Notes: generated by a model not told the origin, from the letters alone. Positions 25,766 to 34,211 are shown, counted from the first letter of the stretch. The stretch is DNA of 53,472 nt from an uncultured Bacilli bacterium (GCA_934096945.1 CAKOND010000009.1:1-53472); one strand, 5' to 3'. Numbers and translations: made by a program.

Positions 25766-26371
25766 TTATTCTTCTTCAGTTTCTTCTTCAGATTTTTCTA
25801 AATCATCATGAGTTGGAACTTCAGCACTTGCTTCAGCCATTTCTTTAGCTTCTTCTTCAAGTTTTTCTAGTTCTGCTTCACGTTTAGCTTGTTCTTTTTC
25901 TTCTTCTTTTGCTTCTTCTGCTTGCTTTTCAAGTTCAGCATCATTGAAACCTTTAACTGCAATACCCATATTACGAGCAGTACCAGCAATAATGTTCATA
26001 GCTGCTTCAACATCATATGCATTTAAATCTGGCATTTTTGTTTCAGCTATTTCTCTTAATTCCTTTTCAGTAATTGTAGCTACGATTTCATTAGCACCTT
26101 TCTTACTACCACTTTTAACTTTGGCAACTTTCTTAAGTAAGAATGCTGCTGGAGCAGTTTTTAGAACAAAGTCAAATGAACGATCATCGTAGATGGTAAT
26201 TTCACATGGAATAATATCTCCCATTTTGTCTCTACTTGCTTCATTAAACTTAGTACAAAATTCTCCTAAGTTAATTCCAGCAGGTCCTAAAACTGTACCA
26301 ACTGGTGGTGCAGGTGTTGCTTTACCAGCTTCGATTTGTAATTTAATTTTCTTTACGACTTCTTTAGCCAC
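25766..26371 (-). CDS. rplK: 50S ribosomal protein L11 with acidic C-terminal extension
   Basis: A 201-aa protein. The first about 140 residues are a normal L11: KIKLQIEAGKATPAPPVG, GPAGINLGEFCTKFNEAS, SGSKKGANEIVATITEKEL and MNIIAGTARNMGIAVKG. About 60 residues follow that L11 normally lacks, strongly Glu/Lys-rich and helical (EEAKEEEKEQAKREAELEKL), ending in an acidic tail EKSEEETEEE. GTG at 26371 is chosen because AGGAGGTG lies 5 nt upstream and the product starts as (M)AKEVVKK; in-frame codons further up would run into the leader hairpin. First gene of rplK-rplA; nusG and secE are not adjacent. Confidence 0.95.
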   Translation of the reverse strand: MAKEVVKKIKLQIEAGKATPAPPVGTVLGPAGINLGEFCTKFNEASRDKMGDIIPCEITIYDDRSFDFVLKTAPAAFLLKKVAKVKSGSKKGANEIVATITEKELREIAETKMPDLNAYDVEAAMNIIAGTARNMGIAVKGFNDAELEKQAEEAKEEEKEQAKREAELEKLEEEAKEMAEASAEVPTHDDLEKSEEETEEE

Positions 26372-26402
26372 GAAAACACCTCCTATAAAAATTTTTTCGC
26401 GT

Positions 26403-26443
26403 AAGTGGTTATAGGGCAAGTCCGCAAGTTATCCCCTCCACTT
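26403..26443 (-). promoter_or_regulatory. Candidate L1-binding site in the rplK leader
   Basis: The minus-strand leader folds into a closed AAGTGG / CCACTT stem around GAGGGGATAACT and TTGCCCTATAA. The two sides resemble the L1-binding region of 23S rRNA (GGTGGGAGG opposite AATACCACC), as known for L1 autoregulation. The assignment is inferred from similarity remembered, not computed. Confidence 0.45.
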
Positions 26444-26479
26444 AACAAATTATATTAAAAATATAAACTTGCAATTACG

Positions 26480-26508
26480 ATAATACCACACTTTTACACA
26501 TTTTACAA
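26480..26508 (-). promoter_or_regulatory. rplK-rplA promoter
   Basis: TTGTAA, 17-nt spacer, TATTAT with TGG extension on the minus strand, just upstream of the leader stem. Confidence 0.7.
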
Positions 26509-26546
26509 GAAAATTTGTATATTTTTATTAAATTTTCTTGTTTTTG

Positions 26547-26575
26547 TTGGAAAGTTAAAAAAAATATGGTAATAT
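26547..26575 (+). promoter_or_regulatory. Promoter of the Ig-like surface protein gene
   Basis: TTGGAA, 17-nt spacer, TAATAT with TGG extension, 21 nt before the start codon. Confidence 0.6.
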
Positions 26576-26596
26576 AAATAAGGATAGGTGACTAAA

Positions 26597-27598
26597 ATGG
26601 CAAAGTTTTTTAATCAAAAAGTTAAGAAAAATAATGGTAATTTTACATCAATGGTTGTTGTAGCTTCAATTGTTGGGATATTGTTACTAATTTTTGTAGC
26701 TGTAATGGCTAGTGTATTTGGAAAAAATAAACATAGTGATGCAGTTATAACATTACGAGATGATGCCGCGGTTGAAATAAATAGCACAACTGTAGACAAA
26801 ACATTATTTTTTGAGGAAATTAAAAATGTTAAAGAAAATGATATAGATGTTGATTATAGTAAGGTTAATTTTAATAAAGTTGGAACTTATGATGTTAATA
26901 TAACTATTTATAAAAAAAGTTATAAAGCTAAGCTTCAAGTTGTTGACACTGAAGCTCCAGTATTAAAGCTTAAAGATCTTACTATTTCCGTTGGTGATAG
27001 TTATTCTGCTAAAGATTTTGTTGATTCTTGTAAAGATAATGGAAATGAAGATTGTATTATTGAGTTTTATGATTCTGGAGTTAATCAAAATGGAGAAAAA
27101 ATTGATTATAGCACTTACTCTATAGAAGGTAGTTATACTGTCCAAATAATTGCAAAAGATTCATCAGGAAATAAAACTAATCCTATAGGAGCAACACTAA
27201 ACATTGGCAAAGGTTCTAGTAAACCAACAAAATGTACTTATGGAAATAATGAGTACGATTCTGAAACTTATATAATGGCTGTCGATGTTACTGATAATGG
27301 CTGTGCACTTGATTTAAATCTTTATCAAAATGAAGAAATACTTGCTCCAGTTAACGCTCTTATTAAAGATGAAACCGAAAAAATAAAAAAAGAATTTAGC
27401 AAAATTAATCTTAATGTAAAAAGTATTTATGTAAATAGTAGCATAAATACAATACTTAATACAACTGGTACAGGTGTTGTTGGATATTCCGTTAAAATAA
27501 CAATTTCTATATATAATAATGATGTAAATGAAGTTATTGAAGATTATTATTTGAATATAAATGGTACAAGAAATTATTTGATTAATAAATATTTATAG
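26597..27598 (+). CDS. Membrane-anchored protein with an Ig-like domain (DUF5011-type)
   Basis: A 333-aa protein. A basic N-terminus and one membrane helix (about residues 18-40) anchor an extracytoplasmic chain. A first beta-domain (about 50-120, with VNFNKVGTYDVNITIYKK) is followed by an Ig-like unit beginning VDTEAPVLKLKDLTISVGDS and ending in VQIIAKDSSGNKTNPI, the pattern of cell-surface DUF5011/HYR-like repeats. The last 120 residues are a separate mixed alpha/beta part with a Cys pair region (KCTYGNNEYD, DNGCALDLN). ATG at 26597 follows AGGTGA; an in-frame GTG lies 9 nt upstream. Single gene with its own promoter and terminator. Binding partner unknown. Confidence 0.7.
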   Translation: MAKFFNQKVKKNNGNFTSMVVVASIVGILLLIFVAVMASVFGKNKHSDAVITLRDDAAVEINSTTVDKTLFFEEIKNVKENDIDVDYSKVNFNKVGTYDVNITIYKKSYKAKLQVVDTEAPVLKLKDLTISVGDSYSAKDFVDSCKDNGNEDCIIEFYDSGVNQNGEKIDYSTYSIEGSYTVQIIAKDSSGNKTNPIGATLNIGKGSSKPTKCTYGNNEYDSETYIMAVDVTDNGCALDLNLYQNEEILAPVNALIKDETEKIKKEFSKINLNVKSIYVNSSINTILNTTGTGVVGYSVKITISIYNNDVNEVIEDYYLNINGTRNYLINKYL

Positions 27599-27604
27599 TA
27601 AATT

Positions 27605-27632
27605 AACCGCGTTTTTAAGACGTGGTTATTTT
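27605..27632 (+). terminator. Terminator after the Ig-like protein gene
   Basis: AACCGCG / CGTGGTT stem of seven pairs (one G-T) with a 9-nt loop, followed by ATTTTATT. Confidence 0.55.
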
Positions 27633-27725
27633 ATTATGTTAAAATAATATTGAATATATAAAGTATTATTTTATAGACTTTTTGCTAGAAATTTAGTACA
27701 ATTTTAATAGTAAAGGATGGTACTT

Positions 27726-28811
27726 ATGAATTTTGACGAATTAGTAACGAAAGTAAATAATGAAAATCTTGAAAATTATGATATTTTAAATAATATAATT
27801 TCAAATATTGATATTACATCTGATAATTTCAGTGATTGGGTTGAAAAGATTTTCAGTTTTGAAGTAAATAAGTTTAATATGGCAAAATTACCTTATTTAA
27901 TTGATGCTTTATATAAGAGTGATGATAAACTAAAGTTTATGCTCTGTTGTATGCTTATTGAATCAACATGTGATAAACTAGAGTTTATAACAAATTTGGA
28001 AAGGTATCCAATTTTTAAAGCAAAGTTTGAAACTATGTTAAATACGTTAGTAACTGTTTATGATCGAGTAGATAATGGTATTGCAAATTGCATGGCATTA
28101 ATATTAATTAACAATGATCCAAGACTAGAATTTCTTACTGAGGAGCAAAAAAATATAGTTGAAAAAGCCACGTTAAGAAAACTTAGTGATATATTAAACT
28201 ATTTAAATGGTGAAAATATAAATTTAGCAGTGTATTATGATTTAGAAGTAATAGTTGATTTTGCGTGCTATATTAAGAGTCAAAATATAAAAGAATTGAT
28301 TGTAAAATTAGATGAATTAGATGATAATCAAAATGCTGATTTATATATTATAAAATATAAGTTAATTAATAATATGGATTTAAATGAAAGTAAATTAGGA
28401 AAATGTTGCAAGGATGATACAAAATTATTTATTTTATACAGAATTATGGAAAAACTTAATGTTCAAGATAAATATTTAAAAAATATAAGCCAAGAAAAGT
28501 TAGCAATAGTTGATATGAAAAGATGGTTAAGTTATCCAACTGAACTAGGAGCGGAACCCGATATGATTGAATTATTAGGAGAATTTATATTTAATGATCA
28601 AAAATTTTATGCTTATAAATTTAAGAAATATGGATTTTCAGTTGAAGGAGAACTTATTGGAATATCTGGTGGATATCCACTTGATAAAGTTAGTGCTATT
28701 ACTTCAGGATATACATTTTCTAAATTTGAGAAAGTAGCAAATGAAAATTGGCAACAACAAGCTATTGATTTGGCAACATTTATTACAAATTATTGCGTAG
28801 AAAAATATTAA
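27726..28811 (+). CDS. Helical cytosolic protein of unknown function
   Basis: A 361-aa protein without signal peptide or membrane segments. The first 250 residues are amphipathic helices arranged like HEAT/ARM-type repeats (many pairs of Leu/Ile-rich helices). The last 100 residues form a different, probably alpha/beta domain, with MKRWLSYPTELGAEPDMIEL and FGF.VEGELIGISGGYPLDK-like features. I do not recognise the family. The ATG at 27726 follows AAAGGA at 8 nt; the ATG 9 nt upstream overlaps that site. Single gene, followed by a strong terminator. Confidence 0.6.
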   Translation: MNFDELVTKVNNENLENYDILNNIISNIDITSDNFSDWVEKIFSFEVNKFNMAKLPYLIDALYKSDDKLKFMLCCMLIESTCDKLEFITNLERYPIFKAKFETMLNTLVTVYDRVDNGIANCMALILINNDPRLEFLTEEQKNIVEKATLRKLSDILNYLNGENINLAVYYDLEVIVDFACYIKSQNIKELIVKLDELDDNQNADLYIIKYKLINNMDLNESKLGKCCKDDTKLFILYRIMEKLNVQDKYLKNISQEKLAIVDMKRWLSYPTELGAEPDMIELLGEFIFNDQKFYAYKFKKYGFSVEGELIGISGGYPLDKVSAITSGYTFSKFEKVANENWQQQAIDLATFITNYCVEKY

Positions 28812-28863
28812 ATTTATTAAAAATATAGTTTCTTATTAAAATGCGATTCATTTATGTTTCAAA

Positions 28864-28891
28864 AAAAATGTCATTAAATTATGACATTTTT
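28864..28891 (+). terminator. Terminator, probably used from both sides
   Basis: Perfect 11-bp stem AAAAATGTCAT / ATGACATTTTT between convergent genes, with A and T runs flanking it. Confidence 0.8.
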
Positions 28892-28937
28892 CATGTGCTA
28901 CTTTTTTAGATAAGTAACAATTGATTTTTTATAAACT

Positions 28938-29561
28938 CTACTTTCTAGATATTAGTACTAGACCACCAAATCCTAATAGGATTACTGCAAATACTATGCC
29001 AATAACAACGCCATCAGAAATTCCACTTTTACTTTTAATTCCTTCTTCTTCAAGATATTCTTTCTTTACTTTGATGCCTTCACTATATGCTGCTCTAGCA
29101 ACTGTTTGAGGGTTTGGAGTTATTTTTTCACTCTCTATTGTTTTAGCAACTATGTCTGTATATTTTTTATCTTGATAGGCTTTTAAAGCTTCGTTTATTA
29201 TTTCTTCACCAGAATTATCACCAAAACCTAATAAATGATAATCATCACCAATAACGACGAATGGTACAGCTACGTTTTCTTCTTCACCAACAGCTTTCTT
29301 AACTGCTAGCATAAGATTTTGATTAGCACTATCTTTCCATGACTCGTATGCTACGATTTCAAAGTAATCTTCGTAATCTTTAAATACATCAACAAAATAA
29401 CTTAAAAAGTCATAGCAATGTGAACATCCTTCACCACGAAACAAGTAAACTTTAACTTTTTCATGATCAGTTTTTTCAGGCAAGCTAATTTTTGCTGCAT
29501 TTACGTTTGGCATAATTAATAATCCTAAAACAGCAATTATTAATATAATATACTTCTTCAT
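28938..29561 (-). CDS. Membrane-anchored extracytoplasmic thioredoxin-like protein
   Basis: A 207-aa protein with an N-terminal signal sequence (about residues 1-22). A thioredoxin-like fold follows with the active-site motif CSHC (Cys46, Cys49) after the strand VKVYLFRGEG and the cis-proline region VPFVVIGDD. A C-terminal membrane helix (about 183-204) ends in RK. It probably handles disulfides outside the membrane. The CxxC pair Ser-His differs from the Gly-Pro of thioredoxin and is nearer to oxidising Dsb types. Ribosome binding site TAGGAGGTAGAA. Single gene with its own promoter. Confidence 0.8.
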   Translation of the reverse strand: MKKYIILIIAVLGLLIMPNVNAAKISLPEKTDHEKVKVYLFRGEGCSHCYDFLSYFVDVFKDYEDYFEIVAYESWKDSANQNLMLAVKKAVGEEENVAVPFVVIGDDYHLLGFGDNSGEEIINEALKAYQDKKYTDIVAKTIESEKITPNPQTVARAAYSEGIKVKKEYLEEEGIKSKSGISDGVVIGIVFAVILLGFGGLVLISRK

Positions 29562-29580
29562 TTCTACCTCCTATGTGTAT

Positions 29581-29609
29581 ATTTTAACATGTATATATAA
29601 AAATGTAAA
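29581..29609 (-). promoter_or_regulatory. Promoter of the thioredoxin-like gene
   Basis: TTTACA, 17-nt spacer, TAAAAT with TGT extension on the minus strand, between hydA and the gene. Confidence 0.55.
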
Positions 29610-30854
29610 TTAAGATTTTATACTTTTTTTAGCATAATACTCTGTATGTAGCTCTACATCATTCTTACTTAAATAAGAAATATAGGCATCCTGAATTTTT
29701 GGATTCTTGTAAGCTTCTCTATTTTTGGCTTCTCTATCCTTATTATACATGCTTTCTCTTCTTTTATTTCTAGTTACTTCCATGTCTTTAATTGCCCCTA
29801 AAGGCTGACCTGCTCCACCAATGCAACCGCCGGGGCATGCCATAACTTCCACAAAATCAAATGTTTTCAATTTATCATAATTGTTACTAGCTGTCTTTAT
29901 CGTATTTACTGAAGCAACTTTAAGATAATATTTACCTAAATCTACTGTTAAAGATTTCATGTTTTCTTCTCCTCGTATTTCTTCTAAATCATAGAATTTT
30001 GGCGGTGCTATTTTATGATTTATCATGTAATATGCTGTTCTTAGTACTGCTTCGGTCACTCCTCCAGAGGTTCCAAATATCAGTCCACTAGATGAGGACG
30101 AACCCATTAAATAATCAAATTCTGTATCTTTTAAATTTTTAAAATCAATATTTGTTTCTCTTATCATCATTACAAACTCTCTAGTCGTAAGAGAAAAATC
30201 AGTTTCCGGGTGCATTAATCTTTCATTTTTCTTTGATGTACAAGGTGCAATTGATACTGTTATTATTTTTTCTTTGGGAATATCATACATTTGGCTAAAA
30301 TAACTTTTTATCATGATGGCTTCCATGGAAATTGGACTTTTGCATGTACTTATCAAATTTAGATCTTCTGGATGATATTTTTCCATGTATAATACCCATG
30401 ATGGACAGCAACTTGTAAATAATGGTAATTTATTTTTGGCTTTTAGTTTAGATATTAATTCGTTGGCTTCTTCCATAATTGTTAAATCGGCACCAAAAGT
30501 TGTATCAAATACATAATCAAAACCGATTTTTTTTAAAGCTGATACCATTTTGCCTTCTAAAAAGGTTCCGCTTTCAAAACCAAATTCATCACCAATTGCA
30601 ACACGTACTGCTGGGGCTGTAAAAGCTACAACTGTGTGGTCAGTATCATTTATATAATTTAAAACTTTTTTATAATCATATCTGGGAATTAGAGCTCCAC
30701 TTGGACAGGTTAATATGCATTGTCCACAATTTATACAATCACCTTCAAGATTATTAATTTTTTCACAAGTGTTTTTGCACATACCACAATTTAAGCATTT
30801 TTCTTCAATTCTATCAATGCTTACATTATTTGGCTTTATTTCAATTCTTTTCAT
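29610..30854 (-). CDS. hydA: [FeFe]-hydrogenase
   Basis: A 414-aa enzyme that makes H2 from protons with ferredoxin electrons. A two-cluster [4Fe-4S] ferredoxin domain (CLNCGMCKNTC at 20-30, CINCGQCILTCP at 40-51) precedes the H-cluster domain with motif 1 TSCCPSW (about 148), motif 2 APCTSKKNE and motif 3 EVMACPGGCIGGAGQP (about 338-353). All four cysteines holding the H-cluster are present. Motif 2 normally reads MPC, here APC. The short N-terminus lacks the extra [2Fe-2S] domain of Clostridium CpI. The gene starts directly after the TetR stop (TAAATG), so both are one operon. The maturases HydE, F and G are not in the window. It would take electrons from pyruvate:ferredoxin oxidoreductase. 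Confidence 0.9.
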   Translation of the reverse strand: MKRIEIKPNNVSIDRIEEKCLNCGMCKNTCEKINNLEGDCINCGQCILTCPSGALIPRYDYKKVLNYINDTDHTVVAFTAPAVRVAIGDEFGFESGTFLEGKMVSALKKIGFDYVFDTTFGADLTIMEEANELISKLKAKNKLPLFTSCCPSWVLYMEKYHPEDLNLISTCKSPISMEAIMIKSYFSQMYDIPKEKIITVSIAPCTSKKNERLMHPETDFSLTTREFVMMIRETNIDFKNLKDTEFDYLMGSSSSSGLIFGTSGGVTEAVLRTAYYMINHKIAPPKFYDLEEIRGEENMKSLTVDLGKYYLKVASVNTIKTASNNYDKLKTFDFVEVMACPGGCIGGAGQPLGAIKDMEVTRNKRRESMYNKDREAKNREAYKNPKIQDAYISYLSKNDVELHTEYYAKKSIKS

Positions 30855-31409
30855 TTATTCACCTTTAACAAGTATTTTATAGTATTTAACGAGTCTTACA
30901 AGTACTTCTTTATCATCCATAATTATGTCATTTGTAGCAATTAAAGTAGCTAATCCATTTGCATATAACCACATATTCATAAATAAGTTTTTGGCTTCGT
31001 CAAAACTATAACTATGTTTGTTTACTAAATTAATAATTGTTCCTTGATTCCATTTTTCATCTAAAACATTTTCTATTGATTTCCATTTTAAATTATTACT
31101 TAAGAATAAACTTATAAAAAGATTTTTGTACTCTAATGCAAATTCAACATACGCAATACATAATGTTAATAATGCTTTTTTACTATCTATTCTGCTAGTT
31201 AAAAATTCATCATATTGTTGGGAAATTTCTTTGTAGATATCTTCTTTAATTTCATCCATGTTGTTATAAATTCTATATAATGGCTTGGTTGATACTTTGA
31301 GCTTAGCTGCTAGACTTCTGGCATTTATGCTATCCCATCCGTTTTCATTAACCATTTTCACTGCAACTTTGACAATTCTATCTTTTGATAGTTCCACTAC
31401 TGCTGGCAT
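30855..31409 (-). CDS. TetR-family regulator co-transcribed with hydrogenase
   Basis: A 184-aa protein. The N-terminal helix-turn-helix reads SKDRIVKVAVKMVNENGWDS then ARSLAAKLKVSTKPLYRIYN, with the Tyr-containing recognition helix of TetR proteins. The remaining 130 residues are the helical ligand/dimer domain, resembling the TetR_C_33-like (WHG) type. It is immediately upstream of hydA without a gap. A tandem repeat and extended -10 upstream of its start suggest autoregulation, and so control of hydrogenase. The signal is unknown. Confidence 0.88.
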   Translation of the reverse strand: MPAVVELSKDRIVKVAVKMVNENGWDSINARSLAAKLKVSTKPLYRIYNNMDEIKEDIYKEISQQYDEFLTSRIDSKKALLTLCIAYVEFALEYKNLFISLFLSNNLKWKSIENVLDEKWNQGTIINLVNKHSYSFDEAKNLFMNMWLYANGLATLIATNDIIMDDKEVLVRLVKYYKILVKGE

Positions 31410-31427
31410 CTTTTCACCTCTTTTTAA

Positions 31428-31447
31428 GTAACTTATGGTAACTTATG
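31428..31447. promoter_or_regulatory. Tandem GTAACTTATG repeat in the tetR-hydA leader
   Basis: Two perfect, adjacent copies of GTAACTTATG (plus strand). One end also forms the palindrome TAAGTTACTTA. It lies between the -10 box and the ribosome binding site, a typical repressor position. Confidence 0.55.
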
Positions 31448-31452
31448 TTTCT

Positions 31453-31461
31453 ATTATAGCA
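31453..31461 (-). promoter_or_regulatory. Extended -10 of the tetR-hydA operon
   Basis: TGCTATAAT on the minus strand; no convincing -35 at the right distance. Confidence 0.55.
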
Positions 31462-31549
31462 TAAAGATTTTAGCTAATAAAGTATTTTTTATTAATTTTC
31501 ACAAAACTATTAAGCATTATTTATAAATTCGTATTTGGCTGTATTTTTA

Positions 31550-31579
31550 AAAAAAAGAAAAGAAGCATTTTTGCTTCTT
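31550..31579 (-). terminator. Terminator of the symporter gene
   Basis: AAGAAGCA / TGCTTCTT with a 4-nt loop on the minus strand, followed by TTCTTTTTTTT. The rest of the gap up to 31427 shows only AT-rich sequence. Confidence 0.85.
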
Positions 31580-31584
31580 ACGGT

Positions 31585-32841
31585 TTAATTTTTTTTATTA
31601 TTCCTTTTGTTCATCCATTTTTTGCCTTCAACTATTCTTGTTACCATCATGGCAGATGCTGAGTCACCAACTACATTTAATAATGTTGCTGGGGCATCTA
31701 TTATAGTTGCAACAATTGTTAAAATAGGTAGTGCTGCAACATTATAGCCCATCATTGTGATAATTAGCATTTCACTTATTGTTCCACCGCCAATTGGAAC
31801 TGCAGTTACTAAAAGTGTAGCTAGTAGGGCAACTCCTAAGACTTTTGAAATATCTGTGAATGTTGATAGTGATGTTCCAAATAAACTTACTAAGAACATT
31901 ATTTTAAAGACACTACCTATGCAAGAGCCATCTTTATGGAAACTCGTTCCCAAAGATACAGTTGTTTCAGCAATATCTTTTGGTACTCCCATGTTTTTAG
32001 TACATTCAATGTTTACTGGTACACTTGCTGCTGATGAACATGTTCCAATGCTTGTTAGGGCTGATGGAAGTATGTTACTCCAGAATGCACGAACTCCTTC
32101 CAAACCGCCAGAAATAAATGCATATGCTGTATAAAAAACTGCCATAAAAATTAAACAAACTAGAGAATATATCACAAAAGTTTTTACAAATCCTACTGCT
32201 ATTGTACTTCCTAATGTTCCTATTAAACTTGCAAAATAACAACCAAGCCCAATCGGAGCATAATACATTATAATTTCTATTAATTTGTACATTACTTCAC
32301 TAAATTCATCAAATAATTCAGCAACTTTTTTACCTTTTTCTCCAGCTTTATTAATTGCTAAACCAAATAAAACTGACATTACTATTAAAGCTACTAAATT
32401 GCTTGTTGATAAGAGGTTAACAAATGAATCAGTTGTTAAAACACTCACTGTTCTTTCAAGAATATTTAACTCTACACCTTCTTCAATTGTATTATCAAAT
32501 ACTTCTCTGATAGCTGAAGTATTTTCAGGATTAACTAAATTTATTTTGGCTGTTGTTAAAAATCCAAATAAAACTGCCATAATAGAAGTTATTAAAAATA
32601 CTATTATCGTACTTATTAGTATTTTACTTAAACGTTTTTTTTCATTCATCTTAGATATAGATGAAGTTATTGTAAAGAATATAAGTGGAACAATAATAAC
32701 TAGTAAAAGATTTAGGAATAAATCACCTAAAGGTTTTACTATTTCTGCTTTTTCTTTAAAGACTAAACCACAAATAGCACCAACTATTACACTACCTAGC
32801 AATATCAAAGTGCTCTTATAATTTTTAATAATTTTTTTCAT
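31585..32841 (-). CDS. Dicarboxylate/amino acid:cation symporter (DAACS family)
   Basis: A 418-aa transporter of the GltP/GltT/SstT family, with about eight helices and two re-entrant loops. Family landmarks: the serine-rich loop CSSAASVPV (about residue 268), the second hairpin GGGTISEMLI (about 352), and the substrate region IDAPATLLNVVGDSASAMMV followed by TRIVEG (about 387-408). The Asp-Ser pair in GDSASAMM and the conserved Arg in VTRI suggest an acidic or small neutral amino acid with Na+ or H+. Start has GGGAGGAAAA. Monocistronic, with a terminator downstream. Upstream (32842-32950) only a short AT-rich leader is seen. Confidence 0.93.
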   Translation of the reverse strand: MKKIIKNYKSTLILLGSVIVGAICGLVFKEKAEIVKPLGDLFLNLLLVIIVPLIFFTITSSISKMNEKKRLSKILISTIIVFLITSIMAVLFGFLTTAKINLVNPENTSAIREVFDNTIEEGVELNILERTVSVLTTDSFVNLLSTSNLVALIVMSVLFGLAINKAGEKGKKVAELFDEFSEVMYKLIEIIMYYAPIGLGCYFASLIGTLGSTIAVGFVKTFVIYSLVCLIFMAVFYTAYAFISGGLEGVRAFWSNILPSALTSIGTCSSAASVPVNIECTKNMGVPKDIAETTVSLGTSFHKDGSCIGSVFKIMFLVSLFGTSLSTFTDISKVLGVALLATLLVTAVPIGGGTISEMLIITMMGYNVAALPILTIVATIIDAPATLLNVVGDSASAMMVTRIVEGKKWMNKRNNKKN

Positions 32842-32954
32842 TTTTCCTCCCTATTAAACTATTAAAAGATTTTTGATATGTATTTGCTTAGGCATTCCTC
32901 CTTCAATTAGATTAATCTTATCACATTATATTACCTTAGTCAAATTTATATTAC

Positions 32955-32983
32955 AAAAAAATGTCAAGTGTTTGACATTTTTT
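32955..32983 (-). terminator. Terminator of the signal peptidase gene
   Basis: Stem AAAAATGTCA / TGACATTTTT between two minus-strand genes, followed by T residues. Confidence 0.8.
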
Positions 32984-32986
32984 AAA

Positions 32987-33967
32987 TTATTTTAATGCAG
33001 GCAAGTCCATATCCTCGTCTTCTTCATCATAAAAATTCATTATTTTTGATTCTTCCTTAGGTTCTATTTTTTCTTCTGAAATTAATGAAGAATTCGTAAT
33101 TAATTTATCATTTGATTCGTCTTGAAATATGGGTCTATGCACCTCTTCAAGTTTGTTTTCAATTTTATCTTTTGTGATATTTTCTGATGTTTGTATTTCA
33201 TTTGACTCATTTTGGATTATATCAGCAATTTGTGTTTCAGGTGTTCTTTCTTGTGTTTTCTCAATTTCATTACTTTTTTCTAGTACATTTTCTTCATCTT
33301 TAGGTGTATATGGTAAAAGTTTTTTCTTTTTAGATGAAATAAGTGGTCTATTTAAAAATTTTGTAAATTTATTTGATGGATTATCATTTTTTAATTTGAT
33401 TATTTTTAAAATGTCCTTAACTATTACATATAATGCTGGAAGTAATACTACAAGAAGCCAACCAAGCTTACTAGCCATGAAAAATTGTACTCTTCCCAGT
33501 TGAGGAATTCTTAGCGCTACTTTACCTACTATTTTATTAAATTCTACATCAACACCATCATCAACAAGGTTATAGTCTCCTTTTGTTAGGTATTTGTAGT
33601 TTCCTTCAGTATCTTTATTTATAGCTATAACTCTATGGGTTATAGTACCATTACGAACACCTGGTATGTTTGAGTAAAATGTTATTACATCATTTATTTT
33701 GATATCTTCCGGTTTATCAACTTTAACGTCTACAACGACATCATATACGTTAATATTTGGTGTCATACTTGGGGTTATAATAGTATATAACGAAAATTTT
33801 GGTTCATATCCACTACCTTTGGCAACGTAAACTTTAACTGCAATAAAGTAGTAAATTAAAAATGCAGCACAGATTAAAAGCAACACAAAAACTGTCCAAC
33901 TAATAATGGTTGAAATAAATTTGAATACTTCTGATAGACTAGTCTTTTTTTTGACTTTTATATCCAT
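32987..33967 (-). CDS. Signal peptidase I, SipW/ER type, with long acidic tail
   Basis: A 326-aa membrane protease. An N-terminal helix (about residues 18-44), then the catalytic domain: nucleophile Ser67 in TPSMTP, INDVITFYSN, His111 in GTITHRVI (replacing the usual Lys, so the ER/archaeal Ser-His type), YLTKGDYNLVDDG, and IPQLGRV. A second helix follows at about 172-190. The last about 130 residues are a charged, low-complexity cytoplasmic tail ending in DEEDEDMDLPALK, absent from SipW of Bacillus (about 190 aa). SipW-type enzymes process special exported proteins such as TasA-like fibres; no such substrate gene adjoins. Confidence 0.88.
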   Translation of the reverse strand: MDIKVKKKTSLSEVFKFISTIISWTVFVLLLICAAFLIYYFIAVKVYVAKGSGYEPKFSLYTIITPSMTPNINVYDVVVDVKVDKPEDIKINDVITFYSNIPGVRNGTITHRVIAINKDTEGNYKYLTKGDYNLVDDGVDVEFNKIVGKVALRIPQLGRVQFFMASKLGWLLVVLLPALYVIVKDILKIIKLKNDNPSNKFTKFLNRPLISSKKKKLLPYTPKDEENVLEKSNEIEKTQERTPETQIADIIQNESNEIQTSENITKDKIENKLEEVHRPIFQDESNDKLITNSSLISEEKIEPKEESKIMNFYDEEDEDMDLPALK

Positions 33968-34211
33968 ATCACACTTCCCTATCTCTATTCTTTTTTATTA
34001 TAACCAAATAATCGACAAATAGCAATAATCTATGAAAATTTTTTGTCAAAATTAGACAATTTATTTTTCCTAAAAATTTATTTATATAATGTCTGCTTTT
34101 GTTTCTAATTCTGATTTATAAAGTTAGAAAAAACAGGTGTGAGCCGTTTTAACTATGTTGACGCGGTTGAATGACAATTATTTAGAAGATATTTTTGCAA
34201 AATGAGTATTT

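Noticed and set aside
32842..32910. A 13-codon frame (starting MPKQIH) preceded by GAAGGAGG in the leader of the symporter gene, as a possible leader peptide
   Set aside because: The ribosome binding site is only one base from the ATG, too close for good initiation, and there is no attenuator structure after it.
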